A program made the position numbers and the translations under genes. 64,000 nt of DNA from Acetobacter sacchari (GTDB lineage Bacteria > Pseudomonadota > Alphaproteobacteria > Acetobacterales > Acetobacteraceae), in assembly GCF_017377715.1 (NCBI RefSeq), contig NZ_JAFVMF010000005.1, positions 62,001 to 126,000 of the forward strand, read 5' to 3'. How positions within the stretch are numbered: the first letter of the stretch is position 1; each line of letters starts with the position of its first letter. Below, one piece after another: positions 47,479 through 55,480 of the stretch. A model generated the notes under the pieces. The model worked only from the letters and a program-made list of their open reading frames with translations, made no database searches and was not told the origin of the DNA.

Positions 47479-47734
47479 TCTCCGTGGTCGCAACCAATCA
47501 GACAACCCATTGAAACAGAACGATAATTTCAGACGAAATCATCCTTCATATTGTGACTGCGGGTTAATTCTGCGGGCAAACCCGTGGGGCAGTCAAGAAG
47601 TAGTTTTAATTACCGTCAATGACAAAATTTCATAGGGGACATTGCGAATAAAATGTAACATATTGTTTGCACTCATCATATTTTCAATGGTGTAAGTGGT
47701 AGAGGGATCGGTGTAAGTGGTAGAGGGATCCTAA
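47479..47734. other. Left end of the island, upstream of the RelA/SpoT-domain gene
   Basis: AT-rich, without a recognisable gene. It should hold the promoter of the cargo gene and ends with a 2 x 21-bp tandem repeat. Confidence 0.5.
47689..47730 (+). repeat. Two tandem 21-bp repeats just before the RelA/SpoT-domain gene
   Basis: Two perfect copies (47689-47709 and 47710-47730) of a unit containing TGTAAGTGGTAGAGGGATC. Each copy contains GAGGGA; in the second copy this lies 6 nt before the ATG at 47735 and acts as the ribosome binding site. The first copy is a duplicate of that site. Confidence 0.9.
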
Positions 47735-48805
47735 ATGTCAGAGGAAAATACAGTAGCGTCTCACGTCGCACAATATGAGCAACAATTAGGCTTATATTCT
47801 TCTTTTTCTGAAAACTTAGTTCATTTATTGCGATCAATTATTAATGGAGATGATTTTAAGATTCATGTCATCGAGGCGCGTGTTAAAACAATTAAGAGTT
47901 TTAAAGAAAAATTAAATAGACCCGGAAAGTCTTACTCAAATCCACTGCAAGACATACCAGATCTCTGTGGATGCAGAATTATTACTTATTATGCTGATGA
48001 CGTAAAAAAAATTTCATCCATTATTACTGAGGAATTTGATGTTATTGAAGAAGAGCTTTCTCACCAACCAGGTGAACTGGAGGTGGATAAATTTGGTTAC
48101 TTATCAGCGCATTACATAATCAGACTTGGGAAAGGTCGTCGTGAATTAACTGAGTGGAAAAAGTTTTCTAGTCTACACGCAGAGATTCAAATTAGAACAG
48201 TCATTCAGCACGCTTGGTCAGCGATTTCACATGAAATGCAATATAAACAAGAAAGTAGCGTCCCATCAACGCTACAGCGGCGCCTTTATCGTATTGCGGG
48301 CCTTTTCGAGTTAGCTGATGAAGAGTTTGTTAAAATCCGTGACCAAAAAGCTCTTCTAGCTCAAGAAGCTAAAAAACTGGTTGCGAGTGGTCAACTATCA
48401 ATACCTCTTTCATTGTCAAATATTTTAGAAGCTATAAAGCAATGGCCTTATATGAAAGAATTTAAAGAAAGAGCAATTAAATTAGGATTTGATTTTAATT
48501 ATAATATTGATGATGAAAATACAGTATCTGACATTTATAGGTTAGCTAAGGTAGCGAATTTGCATTCGATTAATGATTTATTATTGATGGTTGAAAAACC
48601 AGAAATTGATTTTTTGGATTATGTATGGGAGAAGCAACACGGTCAGACCTCATGGACTGTTTCAGAAAGCTTCCTTTTTTATCTTATGATGCTCTATCGG
48701 TTAAAAGATAACGTTTCTGTTTCTTATTTAGTGGACGGTGGTTGGGGGGAATCAATTGCTCGTGGAGTCATTGATGCAATTGAGGCGTTAGAAAAAAAAC
48801 ATTGA
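47735..48805 (+). CDS. RelA/SpoT-domain (p)ppGpp synthetase-like protein, island cargo
   Basis: A 356-residue protein. Residues 45-200 match the RelA/SpoT nucleotidyltransferase domain: RVKTIKSFKEKLNRPG, IPDLCGCRIITYYADDV (76-90, with the metal-binding Asp), FGYLSAHYIIRL and HAEIQIRTVIQHAWSAISHE (148-166, catalytic Glu in EIQIRT). No HD hydrolase, TGS or ACT domain is present, so it would be a small stand-alone synthetase. The C-terminal 150 residues are helical and unrecognised and may be regulatory or target-sensing. Family knowledge: such proteins make alarmones, and some (ToxSAS, CapRel type) are toxins in anti-phage defence. No separate antitoxin gene is visible. Base composition is AT-rich, unlike the flanks. 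Confidence 0.85.
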   Translation: MSEENTVASHVAQYEQQLGLYSSFSENLVHLLRSIINGDDFKIHVIEARVKTIKSFKEKLNRPGKSYSNPLQDIPDLCGCRIITYYADDVKKISSIITEEFDVIEEELSHQPGELEVDKFGYLSAHYIIRLGKGRRELTEWKKFSSLHAEIQIRTVIQHAWSAISHEMQYKQESSVPSTLQRRLYRIAGLFELADEEFVKIRDQKALLAQEAKKLVASGQLSIPLSLSNILEAIKQWPYMKEFKERAIKLGFDFNYNIDDENTVSDIYRLAKVANLHSINDLLLMVEKPEIDFLDYVWEKQHGQTSWTVSESFLFYLMMLYRLKDNVSVSYLVDGGWGESIARGVIDAIEALEKKH

Positions 48806-48916
48806 AGAACAATCTCTATTTGGATTTCCTAATTTCTGGAAGGGGGGTCAACGGGGGGAGGTATTCCCCCTTGCCAGCTGTCGAATGGGTAGCCATCCGA
48901 CACTGCTGGCTCCCGC

Positions 48917-50293
48917 CTAACTCCAGCCTTTTCTGAAAAGATTGTCGGGATAAGAAATCGCTTCAACGGTCTGTTTGAGATTGGCCGTTTTAATGCCGCT
49001 GAGATAGGTCGAAGTGCCTTGGCTCTTATGCGTTGCTTCATGGCCGAGAAGCCTATCAATCCAGATTTCGCGAATATCGGCTGAAGCGTTCCGGAGTTGC
49101 GTCGAGACGCTGTGCCGGAACGAGTGAAACGTAATCTCAGCCGGCAGTCCGAGACGCGTTTTCATCGTCGAGAAGGACCGCCCGAAGACTGTGCCCCGAA
49201 CGCCGTCCTTGGACGTGTTGAGTCCGGGAATGAGATAGGGGCCGTCCATTTTGTCTTTCAGGGTGAGAAGTCCTGCCTCAATGAGTCTGGAGTGCACTGG
49301 GACAATCCGTGTTCCGGCGTCTGTCTTAGGTGACCAGCCGCTGTCTGTGTGAGGCCGGATGATAAAGCACGGAATGCCGTCGATGGTCTGAAGGTCTTCT
49401 TTGCGGAGATGACTGATTTCCCCCAGCCTCATGCCGGAATAAGCCCCTATCATCGTGACGATGCGGAATGTGCTTTCAGGGACAGAGCTACTGGGCCAAT
49501 CTCCTGTCATGAGGGTTTGCAATTCCTGAGTGCTCCAACCTCGCCGAATGGTCTTGGACCCAGTCTCAAAGCTCCATCCGGTCCAGGGGTTCTTCTTGAC
49601 CAATTCCCGTTGCAGTAACTGGTTCCACAAGGCTGAGAGCCGCATCATATGGTTCTTCACGCTCTTGCCGCTCAGAGTGGGGCGTCCGTCCGTTTTGGTA
49701 CGGTCTGCTTCTTCCTTGAGTGTGAGACTGCTTTTCCGCTTTCCAAGCGAGGCAGGCAGAGAAAAGAGCAAGTCCCGGAAGGCTCCGGCCTTCTCACCGC
49801 CAATGATAGAGACAGGCGCATCACCGAAGGCTTGCAGAAACAGCTCTACGGCTCTCTGCGTCGCCTTGCGAGTATCGGCGCTGGCGTGTGGGTTCTCAAG
49901 AACAAACCGCGTCAAAGCCTCAGACAGAAGCAAGGGTTGGGGTTTACTTTGCATCTTGGGAGCCTTCCGCATGTTCTGCGGTCGTAGTCTCGGTTTTGAG
50001 GCGGGCAAAGGTATCGCTTCAAGGCCTATCGGTGCTTCGAGCAGGCGATGTAGGTCCCTCAGTGCGTCCCGCACGTGCGGGACAGCTGGTCGCTCCTGTC
50101 CCTCAGCCAAAGCCTGAGAGGTCTTCTCAAAGAGTTCGGTCGTTCTCGCATGCAGCACAGAAGCGCGTTTGCGGGCTTCGCTCTGATAGCCTGTTTTTAA
50201 AGAAACCCAGATTTCTCGCTGGTTCAGCACAGAACGAAGAGCAGGGGGTACGATTCGGCGGAAGTGGTAAGTGGTGCCGCGAATACGAAGCAT
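48917..50293 (-). CDS. Tyrosine recombinase (phage-type integrase)
   Basis: A 458-residue site-specific recombinase. The N-terminus (LRIRGTTYHFRRIVPPALRSVL) is the DUF6538-like region found in many alphaproteobacterial integrases; a core-binding SAM-like domain follows near 125-230. The catalytic domain shows Arg in YSGMRLGEISHLRKEDL, His-x-x-Arg in TFHSFRHSVST and the downstream LLGHEATHKSQGTSTYLSGI supplying His and the nucleophile Tyr. It is transcribed away from the tRNA and convergent with the cargo gene. Only 88 bp separate its start from the right attachment repeat. Confidence 0.95.
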   Translation of the reverse strand: MLRIRGTTYHFRRIVPPALRSVLNQREIWVSLKTGYQSEARKRASVLHARTTELFEKTSQALAEGQERPAVPHVRDALRDLHRLLEAPIGLEAIPLPASKPRLRPQNMRKAPKMQSKPQPLLLSEALTRFVLENPHASADTRKATQRAVELFLQAFGDAPVSIIGGEKAGAFRDLLFSLPASLGKRKSSLTLKEEADRTKTDGRPTLSGKSVKNHMMRLSALWNQLLQRELVKKNPWTGWSFETGSKTIRRGWSTQELQTLMTGDWPSSSVPESTFRIVTMIGAYSGMRLGEISHLRKEDLQTIDGIPCFIIRPHTDSGWSPKTDAGTRIVPVHSRLIEAGLLTLKDKMDGPYLIPGLNTSKDGVRGTVFGRSFSTMKTRLGLPAEITFHSFRHSVSTQLRNASADIREIWIDRLLGHEATHKSQGTSTYLSGIKTANLKQTVEAISYPDNLFRKGWS

Positions 50294-50381
50294 TAGACGT
50301 CCTTCAGTGGGGAAGGACGGTGGAGCAAAGACAACCTTTGCCCCATTCAGGCCGAAAAACCGTTCATTTCCGGGAAGTCTG

Positions 50382-50409
50382 TGGTGCGAGCTGCGGGACT
50401 CGAACCCGC
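50382..50409. repeat. Right attachment repeat (3' end of tRNA-Leu)
   Basis: 28 bp identical to 47451-47478; it forms the acceptor-stem 3' strand, T arm and CCA of the tRNA-Leu gene. Confidence 0.92.
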
Positions 50410-50467
50410 ACGTTCTTACGAACTCGAGATTTTAAGTCTCGTGCGTCTACCATTCCGCCAAGCTCGC
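50382..50467 (-). tRNA. tRNA-Leu (anticodon UAA)
   Basis: Minus strand, 83 nt plus encoded CCA. The acceptor stem GCGAGCT pairs with AGCTCGC, the anticodon stem-loop is GAGACTTAAAATCTC with anticodon TAA, a long variable arm follows as expected for leucine, and the T loop is GGTTCGAGTCC. It is intact despite serving as the integration site of the adjacent island. Confidence 0.96.
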
Positions 50468-50538
50468 GCGGGGGCGAAGGCCTTCTAGCACGCGTAATCG
50501 TCGGCGTGAATGAGGCGATGCCGCTGATGATGCGCGTT

Positions 50539-51294
50539 TTATTTCGCCTCTGACCCCGAGCCTGCTCGCATGAGGGACGGCCCGCAGGCTCGCAACCAAT
50601 TCTCGGCCTGACGACGGTATGGGGTCAGAGTGTCCACCAGAGTCCAAAAGGCCTGACTGTGATTGAGATGTCGCAAATGGGCGAGTTCGTGGAGGATGAC
50701 GTAATCCTGAACCATCGTCGGCGCCATGACGAGCCGCCAGGACAGCATCACACGCCCGTCGGCGGAACAGCTTCCCCAGCGGCTCGACGTGTCGCGAATG
50801 GCTACGCGCCGCGGAGAAAGGCCGGTGCGCACCGCGTGTTCGCTAAGGCGAAGCGACAGGCGCTGCGCCCCGATCTGTCGCATGAAGTCCGAAACTCGCC
50901 TCTGGAGGAACGCCAGATCGCCGCTGACGCGCAGTTCGCCTTCCTCCAGCCATGCTCCGCCGCGCCCTTCGGGATCGTGCCGGATGAGATGGGGTTCGTC
51001 ATCTATAGGAACGGGAGCGCCGACTTCAAAACGCACAGGGGCGGCGGTACGCTCCAGTTGCCGCTGCACCCAGCCGGCATGATCGCGTAGCATCGCCACG
51101 CCAGTTTCCAGTCGTGTCGTAGCGGGAAGCGTCAGCACAACCCCACCGCCGCGTGGATCGAGGCGCAGTGAGATTCGGCGAGCCCGGTCGGAGCGGCGCA
51201 AACGGACGCCGACCGGGCCACCCGGCAGCATTAATTGCTGGGTAGCGACGATGTCGGCGACGCTTTGCGACGACGGAGAGGGGATGGTCGGCAT
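50539..51294 (-). CDS. YgjP-like (SprT/M48-type) metallopeptidase domain protein
   Basis: A 251-residue protein. The ATG at 51294 is preferred; the frame extends to 51495 but would overlap the upstream gene. The C-terminal half carries the zinc motif VILHELAHLRHLNHSQAFW (HExxH with a downstream His), and SSRWGSCSADGRVMLSWRL is typical of the DUF45/YgjP family. The N-terminal region (VRLRRSDRARRISLRLDPRGG) also fits. The family is widespread; its substrate is unknown, and some members work with DNA-processing systems. Confidence 0.86.
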   Translation of the reverse strand: MPTIPSPSSQSVADIVATQQLMLPGGPVGVRLRRSDRARRISLRLDPRGGGVVLTLPATTRLETGVAMLRDHAGWVQRQLERTAAPVRFEVGAPVPIDDEPHLIRHDPEGRGGAWLEEGELRVSGDLAFLQRRVSDFMRQIGAQRLSLRLSEHAVRTGLSPRRVAIRDTSSRWGSCSADGRVMLSWRLVMAPTMVQDYVILHELAHLRHLNHSQAFWTLVDTLTPYRRQAENWLRACGPSLMRAGSGSEAK

Positions 51295-51362
51295 CGCATC
51301 GCGCTGGGACAGCGCGGTGCCAGAGTGCGCGCCGTTCCGATCATCCGGACGACGCGACGGCC

Positions 51363-51875
51363 TCACAGGCTGTTTCTTCCGTTCGAGTTTCGTTGATTGC
51401 CGCGCGCTCTGTTTTGTTTCCCGGTCGTAGGGTCTTCGCCCGGCCACTTCACAATGTACCGTTCGAACTCGACTGCATCTCGTTCGCTGATACACCGCCC
51501 CGATGCAGACACGCCCGCTTCGACGACGCTTTCAGCGCGCCCGCTGACCAACGGGTGCCATTGGGGCAACGGACTCCCTTCGGCCAACAAGCGGTAGGCG
51601 CAGGTCGGCGGAAGCCAGTCAATATCACCAAGCATGTCCGGGGTTAACGTCACGCAATCCGGCACCTTGCGTCGTCGCGTCTTGTATTCTGTACACTGGC
51701 ACGTCTTCAAATCCAGCAGACGGCAGGCGACAGAAGTGAAGTGCAGCGATTCATCATCTTCATCGCGCAGCTTGTGCAGGCAGCAGCGGCCGCATCCATC
51801 GCAAAGCGACTCCCACTCGTTGGGAGTCATCTCTTGCAATCTCTTGGCTATCCAGAACGGGGGCGCTTCAGTCAT
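51363..51875 (-). CDS. YcgN-family cysteine cluster protein (UPF0260)
   Basis: A 170-residue protein with the family's Cys pattern: SLCDGCGRCCLHKLRDED near residue 25, then VACRLLDLKTCQCTEY and KVPDCVTLTPD. These cysteines are the likely metal or iron-sulfur ligands. WLPPTCAYRLLAEG and GRCISE also match. Function is unknown. It lies 68 bp upstream of the YgjP-like gene on the same strand; co-transcription is likely. Confidence 0.88.
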   Translation of the reverse strand: MTEAPPFWIAKRLQEMTPNEWESLCDGCGRCCLHKLRDEDDESLHFTSVACRLLDLKTCQCTEYKTRRRKVPDCVTLTPDMLGDIDWLPPTCAYRLLAEGSPLPQWHPLVSGRAESVVEAGVSASGRCISERDAVEFERYIVKWPGEDPTTGKQNRARGNQRNSNGRNSL

Positions 51876-52162
51876 GGCGGCATGGTAGCTTTTTCAAAGG
51901 TAGGTAGAAAGAGTTTCGGTTTTGACAACAGCGATCGACTGGGTGGCGCGCCAAAATCTGCATGCCGAGACGGGGCGGGTCACGCGCGCCTTGTTGAGCA
52001 TATGGCGCGGCTTATTGCGCGCGGGCGGATCATCGAGGCCGTCGATCCTGCCGCGTTGATCGCTATCATGCGCTTTCATGAAGTCAGCCTTATTGAAGCG
52101 CTGGCCTATACGCTCGCTCGGTCTGCTGACTGGCCCGAAGTGCTCAGGGTCTGCAATCGGCC
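51876..52162. other. Gap between the truncated permease and the YcgN-family gene
   Basis: A plus-strand frame starting at ATG 51882 contains a protein-like helical stretch (about 51990-52140) but runs on antisense to the permease, so it cannot be supported. The missing C-terminal part of the permease would have been expected here; I could not read one. Confidence 0.4.
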
Positions 52163-52606
52163 TCAGGAAACGACGCGCCGAAGGTCCATTGCAGCGAGAG
52201 CCGCGGAAAGCACGAGAATGACGCCCAGCCCGAACAGCAGCCGCCCGCGCAACAGCGGCAGCCACAGCAGGAGCGTCCGAGCCCGCCAATCGGCGCCCAG
52301 TCCGCGCGCTGTCCGAGTGAGGTCTCCCGGCGCGCGCGCCAGTACAGTAAGAGACGGCAGCGCCGCAACCAGACTGATGCACGCGCCTTGCGCCAATGAT
52401 CCAATGGCCGTCTCGGCTGGTACATGGGCCTCGCGCAGCCAGCCCGGCGTCATGCACGCGAAAATCAGCGCAGGAATCCAAAGCGCGAGCAGCCCGGTCG
52501 CTACTCGCTGGCGCCCCGGCGCAACAAGCCACAGCGTGCTGAACAGGAGTCCCGAAAGAGCTGTGGCTCCGATATGGACGGCGAAAAAAAGCGCGGAGTG
52601 GCCCAT
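52163..52606 (-). CDS. Truncated ABC transporter permease-like membrane protein
   Basis: A 147-residue protein with about four membrane segments (ALFFAVHIGATALSGLLFST; TGLLALWIPALIFACMT; AQGACISLVAALPSLTVLA; LLFGLGVILVLSAALAAM). TARGLGADWRARTLLLWLPLLR resembles the EAA loop that contacts the ATPase in spermidine- or thiamine-type permeases. Normal permeases of this class have six or more segments and 260-550 residues; here the helices before and after are missing. The frame begins just before the end of the upstream binding-protein gene; the ATG at 52606 follows a GAAGG site. It is probably degenerate, or half of a reduced system. Confidence 0.6.
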   Translation of the reverse strand: MGHSALFFAVHIGATALSGLLFSTLWLVAPGRQRVATGLLALWIPALIFACMTPGWLREAHVPAETAIGSLAQGACISLVAALPSLTVLARAPGDLTRTARGLGADWRARTLLLWLPLLRGRLLFGLGVILVLSAALAAMDLRRVVS

Positions 52607-52626
52607 GGAAAAGACGCCCTTCCGGT

Positions 52627-53751
52627 TCAGCGTTCCGCCAGCCATTGATCGAAGCGCGTTTCGATGGCGGGAAGATGATCGCGCCAGAACACAGAACTGA
52701 TTGGCAGCGGCGGCGGAGTGTCGTTGGCCAGCGCGGCTCCGGGAGCGACGTCCTTTGTTCCGCTCGATTGGTCGCTGCTCTTGCGTGAAGACCCTGACGC
52801 GGTCGCAGGGTCTGAGGGAGGGGGGGCGCTGGGGTAACGAAGCGCCATTGCCTGAAACTGCTCTGGCGCCGTGGCCCAGTCCTCAAGAGTCTTGCCCTGA
52901 TTCGTATTTGTTCCCGAGCCTGCTGGTATGACCCAATCGTAATCGACCCGAAGTCGGGGAGACCAGAGAATGCCGAACGGGCCGGATTTCGATCGTGCGT
53001 TCGCGGCCAGAATTTCAGCGGTCGGCGCAGTGCCCATCAGTGCGGCCCCTGAGGTGAGGATGCGCGCAGCTTCCTCTGGGGTGCTCCACCACACGATATA
53101 AGGCCGTAACTGGCTGAGGCGTTTGAAAGCTCGCTCGAGCCCCTCCGACGTGGCGAGAGTCGCGTAGATGTCGCCGGGAGGGACGCCGTCGGATAGTAGC
53201 GCTGCTTCCAGAGTGCCGCGCGGATCACATCGCAGACCCCGCTTGCCGGGATGACGCGCGACATCCCAGAAATCGGCCCATGTGGGCGCAGTCTGGAGCT
53301 TCGATGCGTCCCATGTCAGCGCCAGATCTACCGAAAGCGCGTGAACGCCGCAGCCGTCGCTTACGCCAGTCGTCTTGTCGTGAGGGGAGCCGCCTGTGTG
53401 AAGGAAAAGCCCCTGACCGCACCCGACGGAGAGTGTGGTGTCTTCTATCAAGGCCAAAGACCAGTCGTGTTTGCGCGCACGAAGCCTCTGCCGGAGCTGC
53501 GACAGAGTGCCATCCCAGGTCACGACGTCGACGACGGTTCTGGTCTCGCGCGTGAATGGCCGCCACAGCGCCTCAGCCTGTGCGGCCTTCAGTTCTCCCG
53601 GCAGGGTCGCGACCACAAGATGCGGTTGCCGCGCGCGAGAAACGGCGTCGCCCGCGTGGCCGACGAACAGCGCCAGCATGGCGAGAACGGAGGTCGCCGC
53701 GCGTCGGGATACAGTGACGCGTGAACGGGCAGGGTTCTTCAAACCGGACAA
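52627..53751 (-). CDS. Extracellular solute-binding protein (family 1)
   Basis: A 374-residue protein with a basic N-terminus and hydrophobic signal segment (AATSVLAMLALFVGHAGDAVSRA), then a family 1 binding-protein body: LVVATLPGELKAAQAEALWRPF, TWADFWDVARHPGKRGLRCDPRG (as in spermidine/putrescine or iron binding proteins) and YDWVIPAGSGTNT. A low-complexity Ser/Pro/Ala insert follows near residue 315-350. It is the middle gene of an ABC cluster between the ATPase-like and permease-like genes. The ligand is unknown. Confidence 0.78.
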   Translation of the reverse strand: MSGLKNPARSRVTVSRRAATSVLAMLALFVGHAGDAVSRARQPHLVVATLPGELKAAQAEALWRPFTRETRTVVDVVTWDGTLSQLRQRLRARKHDWSLALIEDTTLSVGCGQGLFLHTGGSPHDKTTGVSDGCGVHALSVDLALTWDASKLQTAPTWADFWDVARHPGKRGLRCDPRGTLEAALLSDGVPPGDIYATLATSEGLERAFKRLSQLRPYIVWWSTPEEAARILTSGAALMGTAPTAEILAANARSKSGPFGILWSPRLRVDYDWVIPAGSGTNTNQGKTLEDWATAPEQFQAMALRYPSAPPPSDPATASGSSRKSSDQSSGTKDVAPGAALANDTPPPLPISSVFWRDHLPAIETRFDQWLAER

Positions 53752-53784
53752 AGGAAACCTTGGAAAGAACGCGGAACGGGCAGA

Positions 53785-54930
53785 TTAGCGCTGTTTCGTC
53801 GTGGACGGAAAGGCCAACGCGCCCCCCGGCCTCCAGGCGAGGCGCGCGGGACGTCCTGCCACGACGCCGGGCGGAATGGAACCGGGCGGACGATGAACGA
53901 TCACGTCCGCGCCGTCCTCAAGTCGAAAACGAAGGCGCAGCACATCGCCCAGATGTGTAACATCCTGCAGCGTCGCCGGCAGTCCTTCGTCGTCGTCCCG
54001 TATCGCGCCACGCGGAAACATCGGCGCGATTTGCGCTGGTCGAACGCAAAGTTCGGCCAGATCGCCTTCCCGCAGATCCGGATCGGCCATGGCGTCCGCC
54101 ACTCCGCCTGCAGCGAGCCTAACCTGCGCGATATCGTCGTCGAGAGACAGGATCAGGCCGATCAGGACGTTCGCGTCCCCCATCGCCGTGGCGACGCGTG
54201 CGCAATGCGGGCGTTCGATGAGCGTGCCAGCGTCGGCAAGTTGCAGCAGCGAACCCTCGGCGACCACGCCTATACGGTTGGCTCCGGCCAAAGCGTCCGC
54301 CCGGTCGCGCGTGATCAGAAGGAGCGTCAGCCCGCGTGCAAGGCGCAGCCGGGCAAGGCGGTGATGGAGGTCTTGTCGCGTCTCGCCATCCAGCCCGACG
54401 AAGATATCGTCCAGCACAAGCACCGAAGGTTCGGATGCAAGCGCGCGGGCGATGGCGGTGCGGATACGTTCGCCTGCGCCCAACGCCTCTGGGCGCCTGT
54501 CCGCGACGCTCTCCAGGCCGAGCAGGGCGAGCCATTCACTCGCGCTCCTGCTCGCTTCCGTCGCAGAGGCCCCGCGGGCGCGAGCCGAAAAGGCGACGTT
54601 CTCCCGGACGGTAAGAGGAGGAAAAAGCGGATCGCGGCGTCCTACGGTGGCGAGGCCCCGCCGTCCAATCTTGCCCAAGGTGACGTCGACGCCGTTCACA
54701 ACGATCTGTCCGGCGGCGGGAGGGGTGTGCCCGGCGAGCGTTTCCGCGAGAGGCGCAAGTCCCTGGGGACCGTCGTCGAGATCAAGGAGAGCGACGCATT
54801 CGCCGGCACGTAGCACGAGGTCGAGGCGCGGTCCGTTAGACGAGCAGACGAGTCCTTTGAGAACCAGCGTCGGGCCGTCGTGGGGCGCTTTCAGCTCAGT
54901 TGCGGTATGCGGAGAGATCATGGTGCGCAT
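53785..54930 (-). CDS. ABC transporter ATPase-like protein with all nucleotide-binding motifs lost
   Basis: A 381-residue protein that aligns end to end with PotA-type ATPases plus a C-terminal TOBE-like region (about 245-375). Every catalytic motif is changed. The Walker A GxxGxGKT is replaced by LDLDDGPQGLAP (50-60) with no lysine; the Q-loop Gln is Arg98; the LSGGQ signature is LGAGE (150-154); Walker B ends in DD (LVLDD, 171-175) instead of DE; the H-loop His is Arg208 (ITRDR). The frame is nevertheless long and intact. It is either a pseudo-ATPase kept for another role or a decaying transporter. It is divergent from the DUF883 gene. Confidence 0.82.
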   Translation of the reverse strand: MRTMISPHTATELKAPHDGPTLVLKGLVCSSNGPRLDLVLRAGECVALLDLDDGPQGLAPLAETLAGHTPPAAGQIVVNGVDVTLGKIGRRGLATVGRRDPLFPPLTVRENVAFSARARGASATEASRSASEWLALLGLESVADRRPEALGAGERIRTAIARALASEPSVLVLDDIFVGLDGETRQDLHHRLARLRLARGLTLLLITRDRADALAGANRIGVVAEGSLLQLADAGTLIERPHCARVATAMGDANVLIGLILSLDDDIAQVRLAAGGVADAMADPDLREGDLAELCVRPAQIAPMFPRGAIRDDDEGLPATLQDVTHLGDVLRLRFRLEDGADVIVHRPPGSIPPGVVAGRPARLAWRPGGALAFPSTTKQR

Positions 54931-55012
54931 GGAACCACAGCGTCTCGCCGGAGTTAAGCCCAGCAGGAGCCCGCACGGGTCGGGTTCGCGTAACGATAGG
55001 GGTCAGGTTGGA

Positions 55013-55294
55013 ATGTCCGCCGAGAAAATCAGAAAGGATGCCGAGAGCGCTCTTGAGGCCGCCGCGTCCTCCGCGCGTGACGATCTCGAAACGGTGAAGG
55101 CTCAGCTGGAACAGTTCGTGCAGCAGCATATTCTGCCGAAACTCAGTGACGCGGCGACCTCCGCTGCGGCTAACGTCAAGGATATCGCGCAGACGCAGAA
55201 GAAGAGCGTCGCGACTCAGGTCAGCACTCAGCCCCTGTTGTCCATCGGGATTTCAGCGGTTGTGGGGTTTGTCCTGGGGCGCCTCTCGCGCTAA
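55013..55294 (+). CDS. DUF883 family (ElaB/YqjD-like) membrane-anchored protein
   Basis: A 93-residue protein: a long amphipathic helical N-terminal part (SAEKIRKDAESALEAAASSARDDLETVKAQLEQF), then a C-terminal membrane anchor (LLSIGISAVVGFVLGRLSR) with the typical final Gly-x-x-x-Gly and basic end. In enterobacteria the YqjD/ElaB proteins bind ribosomes at the inner membrane in stationary phase. The following gene resembles YqjE, giving the conserved pair. It starts at 55013 although the frame is open further upstream. Confidence 0.82.
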   Translation: MSAEKIRKDAESALEAAASSARDDLETVKAQLEQFVQQHILPKLSDAATSAAANVKDIAQTQKKSVATQVSTQPLLSIGISAVVGFVLGRLSR

Positions 55295-55480
55295 GGTCCG
55301 GGCATCGACAACCGGGCGGCGTTCGCGCACGGGTTTCCTGCGTCGAACGTCGTCGTCATGGCCAGCCAGACGCACGGTCGATTGCGCCGGAGATCACGCT
55401 GACGCTCCCGGAACGTCATCGGAAACCAGGAACTCCGGCGGAATTGTCCTGCCGGTCTGACGCGAGGACATCCGGAACAC

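Larger units (their letters stand above)
47451..50409. mobile_element. 2.96-kb integrative element inserted at the 3' end of tRNA-Leu(UAA)
   Basis: The element is bounded by perfect 28-bp direct repeats (47451-47478 and 50382-50409). The right copy is the 3' end of an intact tRNA-Leu gene, the left copy a duplicated fragment. A tyrosine integrase gene lies next to the tRNA, as in most tRNA-targeting islands. The only cargo is a RelA/SpoT-domain gene with far lower GC than the flanks. No structural, replication or conjugation genes are present, so it is a minimal or satellite-like island that would need help to transfer. Confidence 0.9.

Noticed and set aside
47453..47635. A 60-codon frame starting inside the left attachment repeat
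   Set aside because: Its first residues are a translation of the tRNA-Leu 3' end; such frames are a common artefact at island borders.
51741..52700. Long plus-strand frame across 51.7-52.7 kb
   Set aside because: It runs antisense to the YcgN-family start and the permease-like gene and lacks any family feature; its composition looks like a shadow of the opposite strand.
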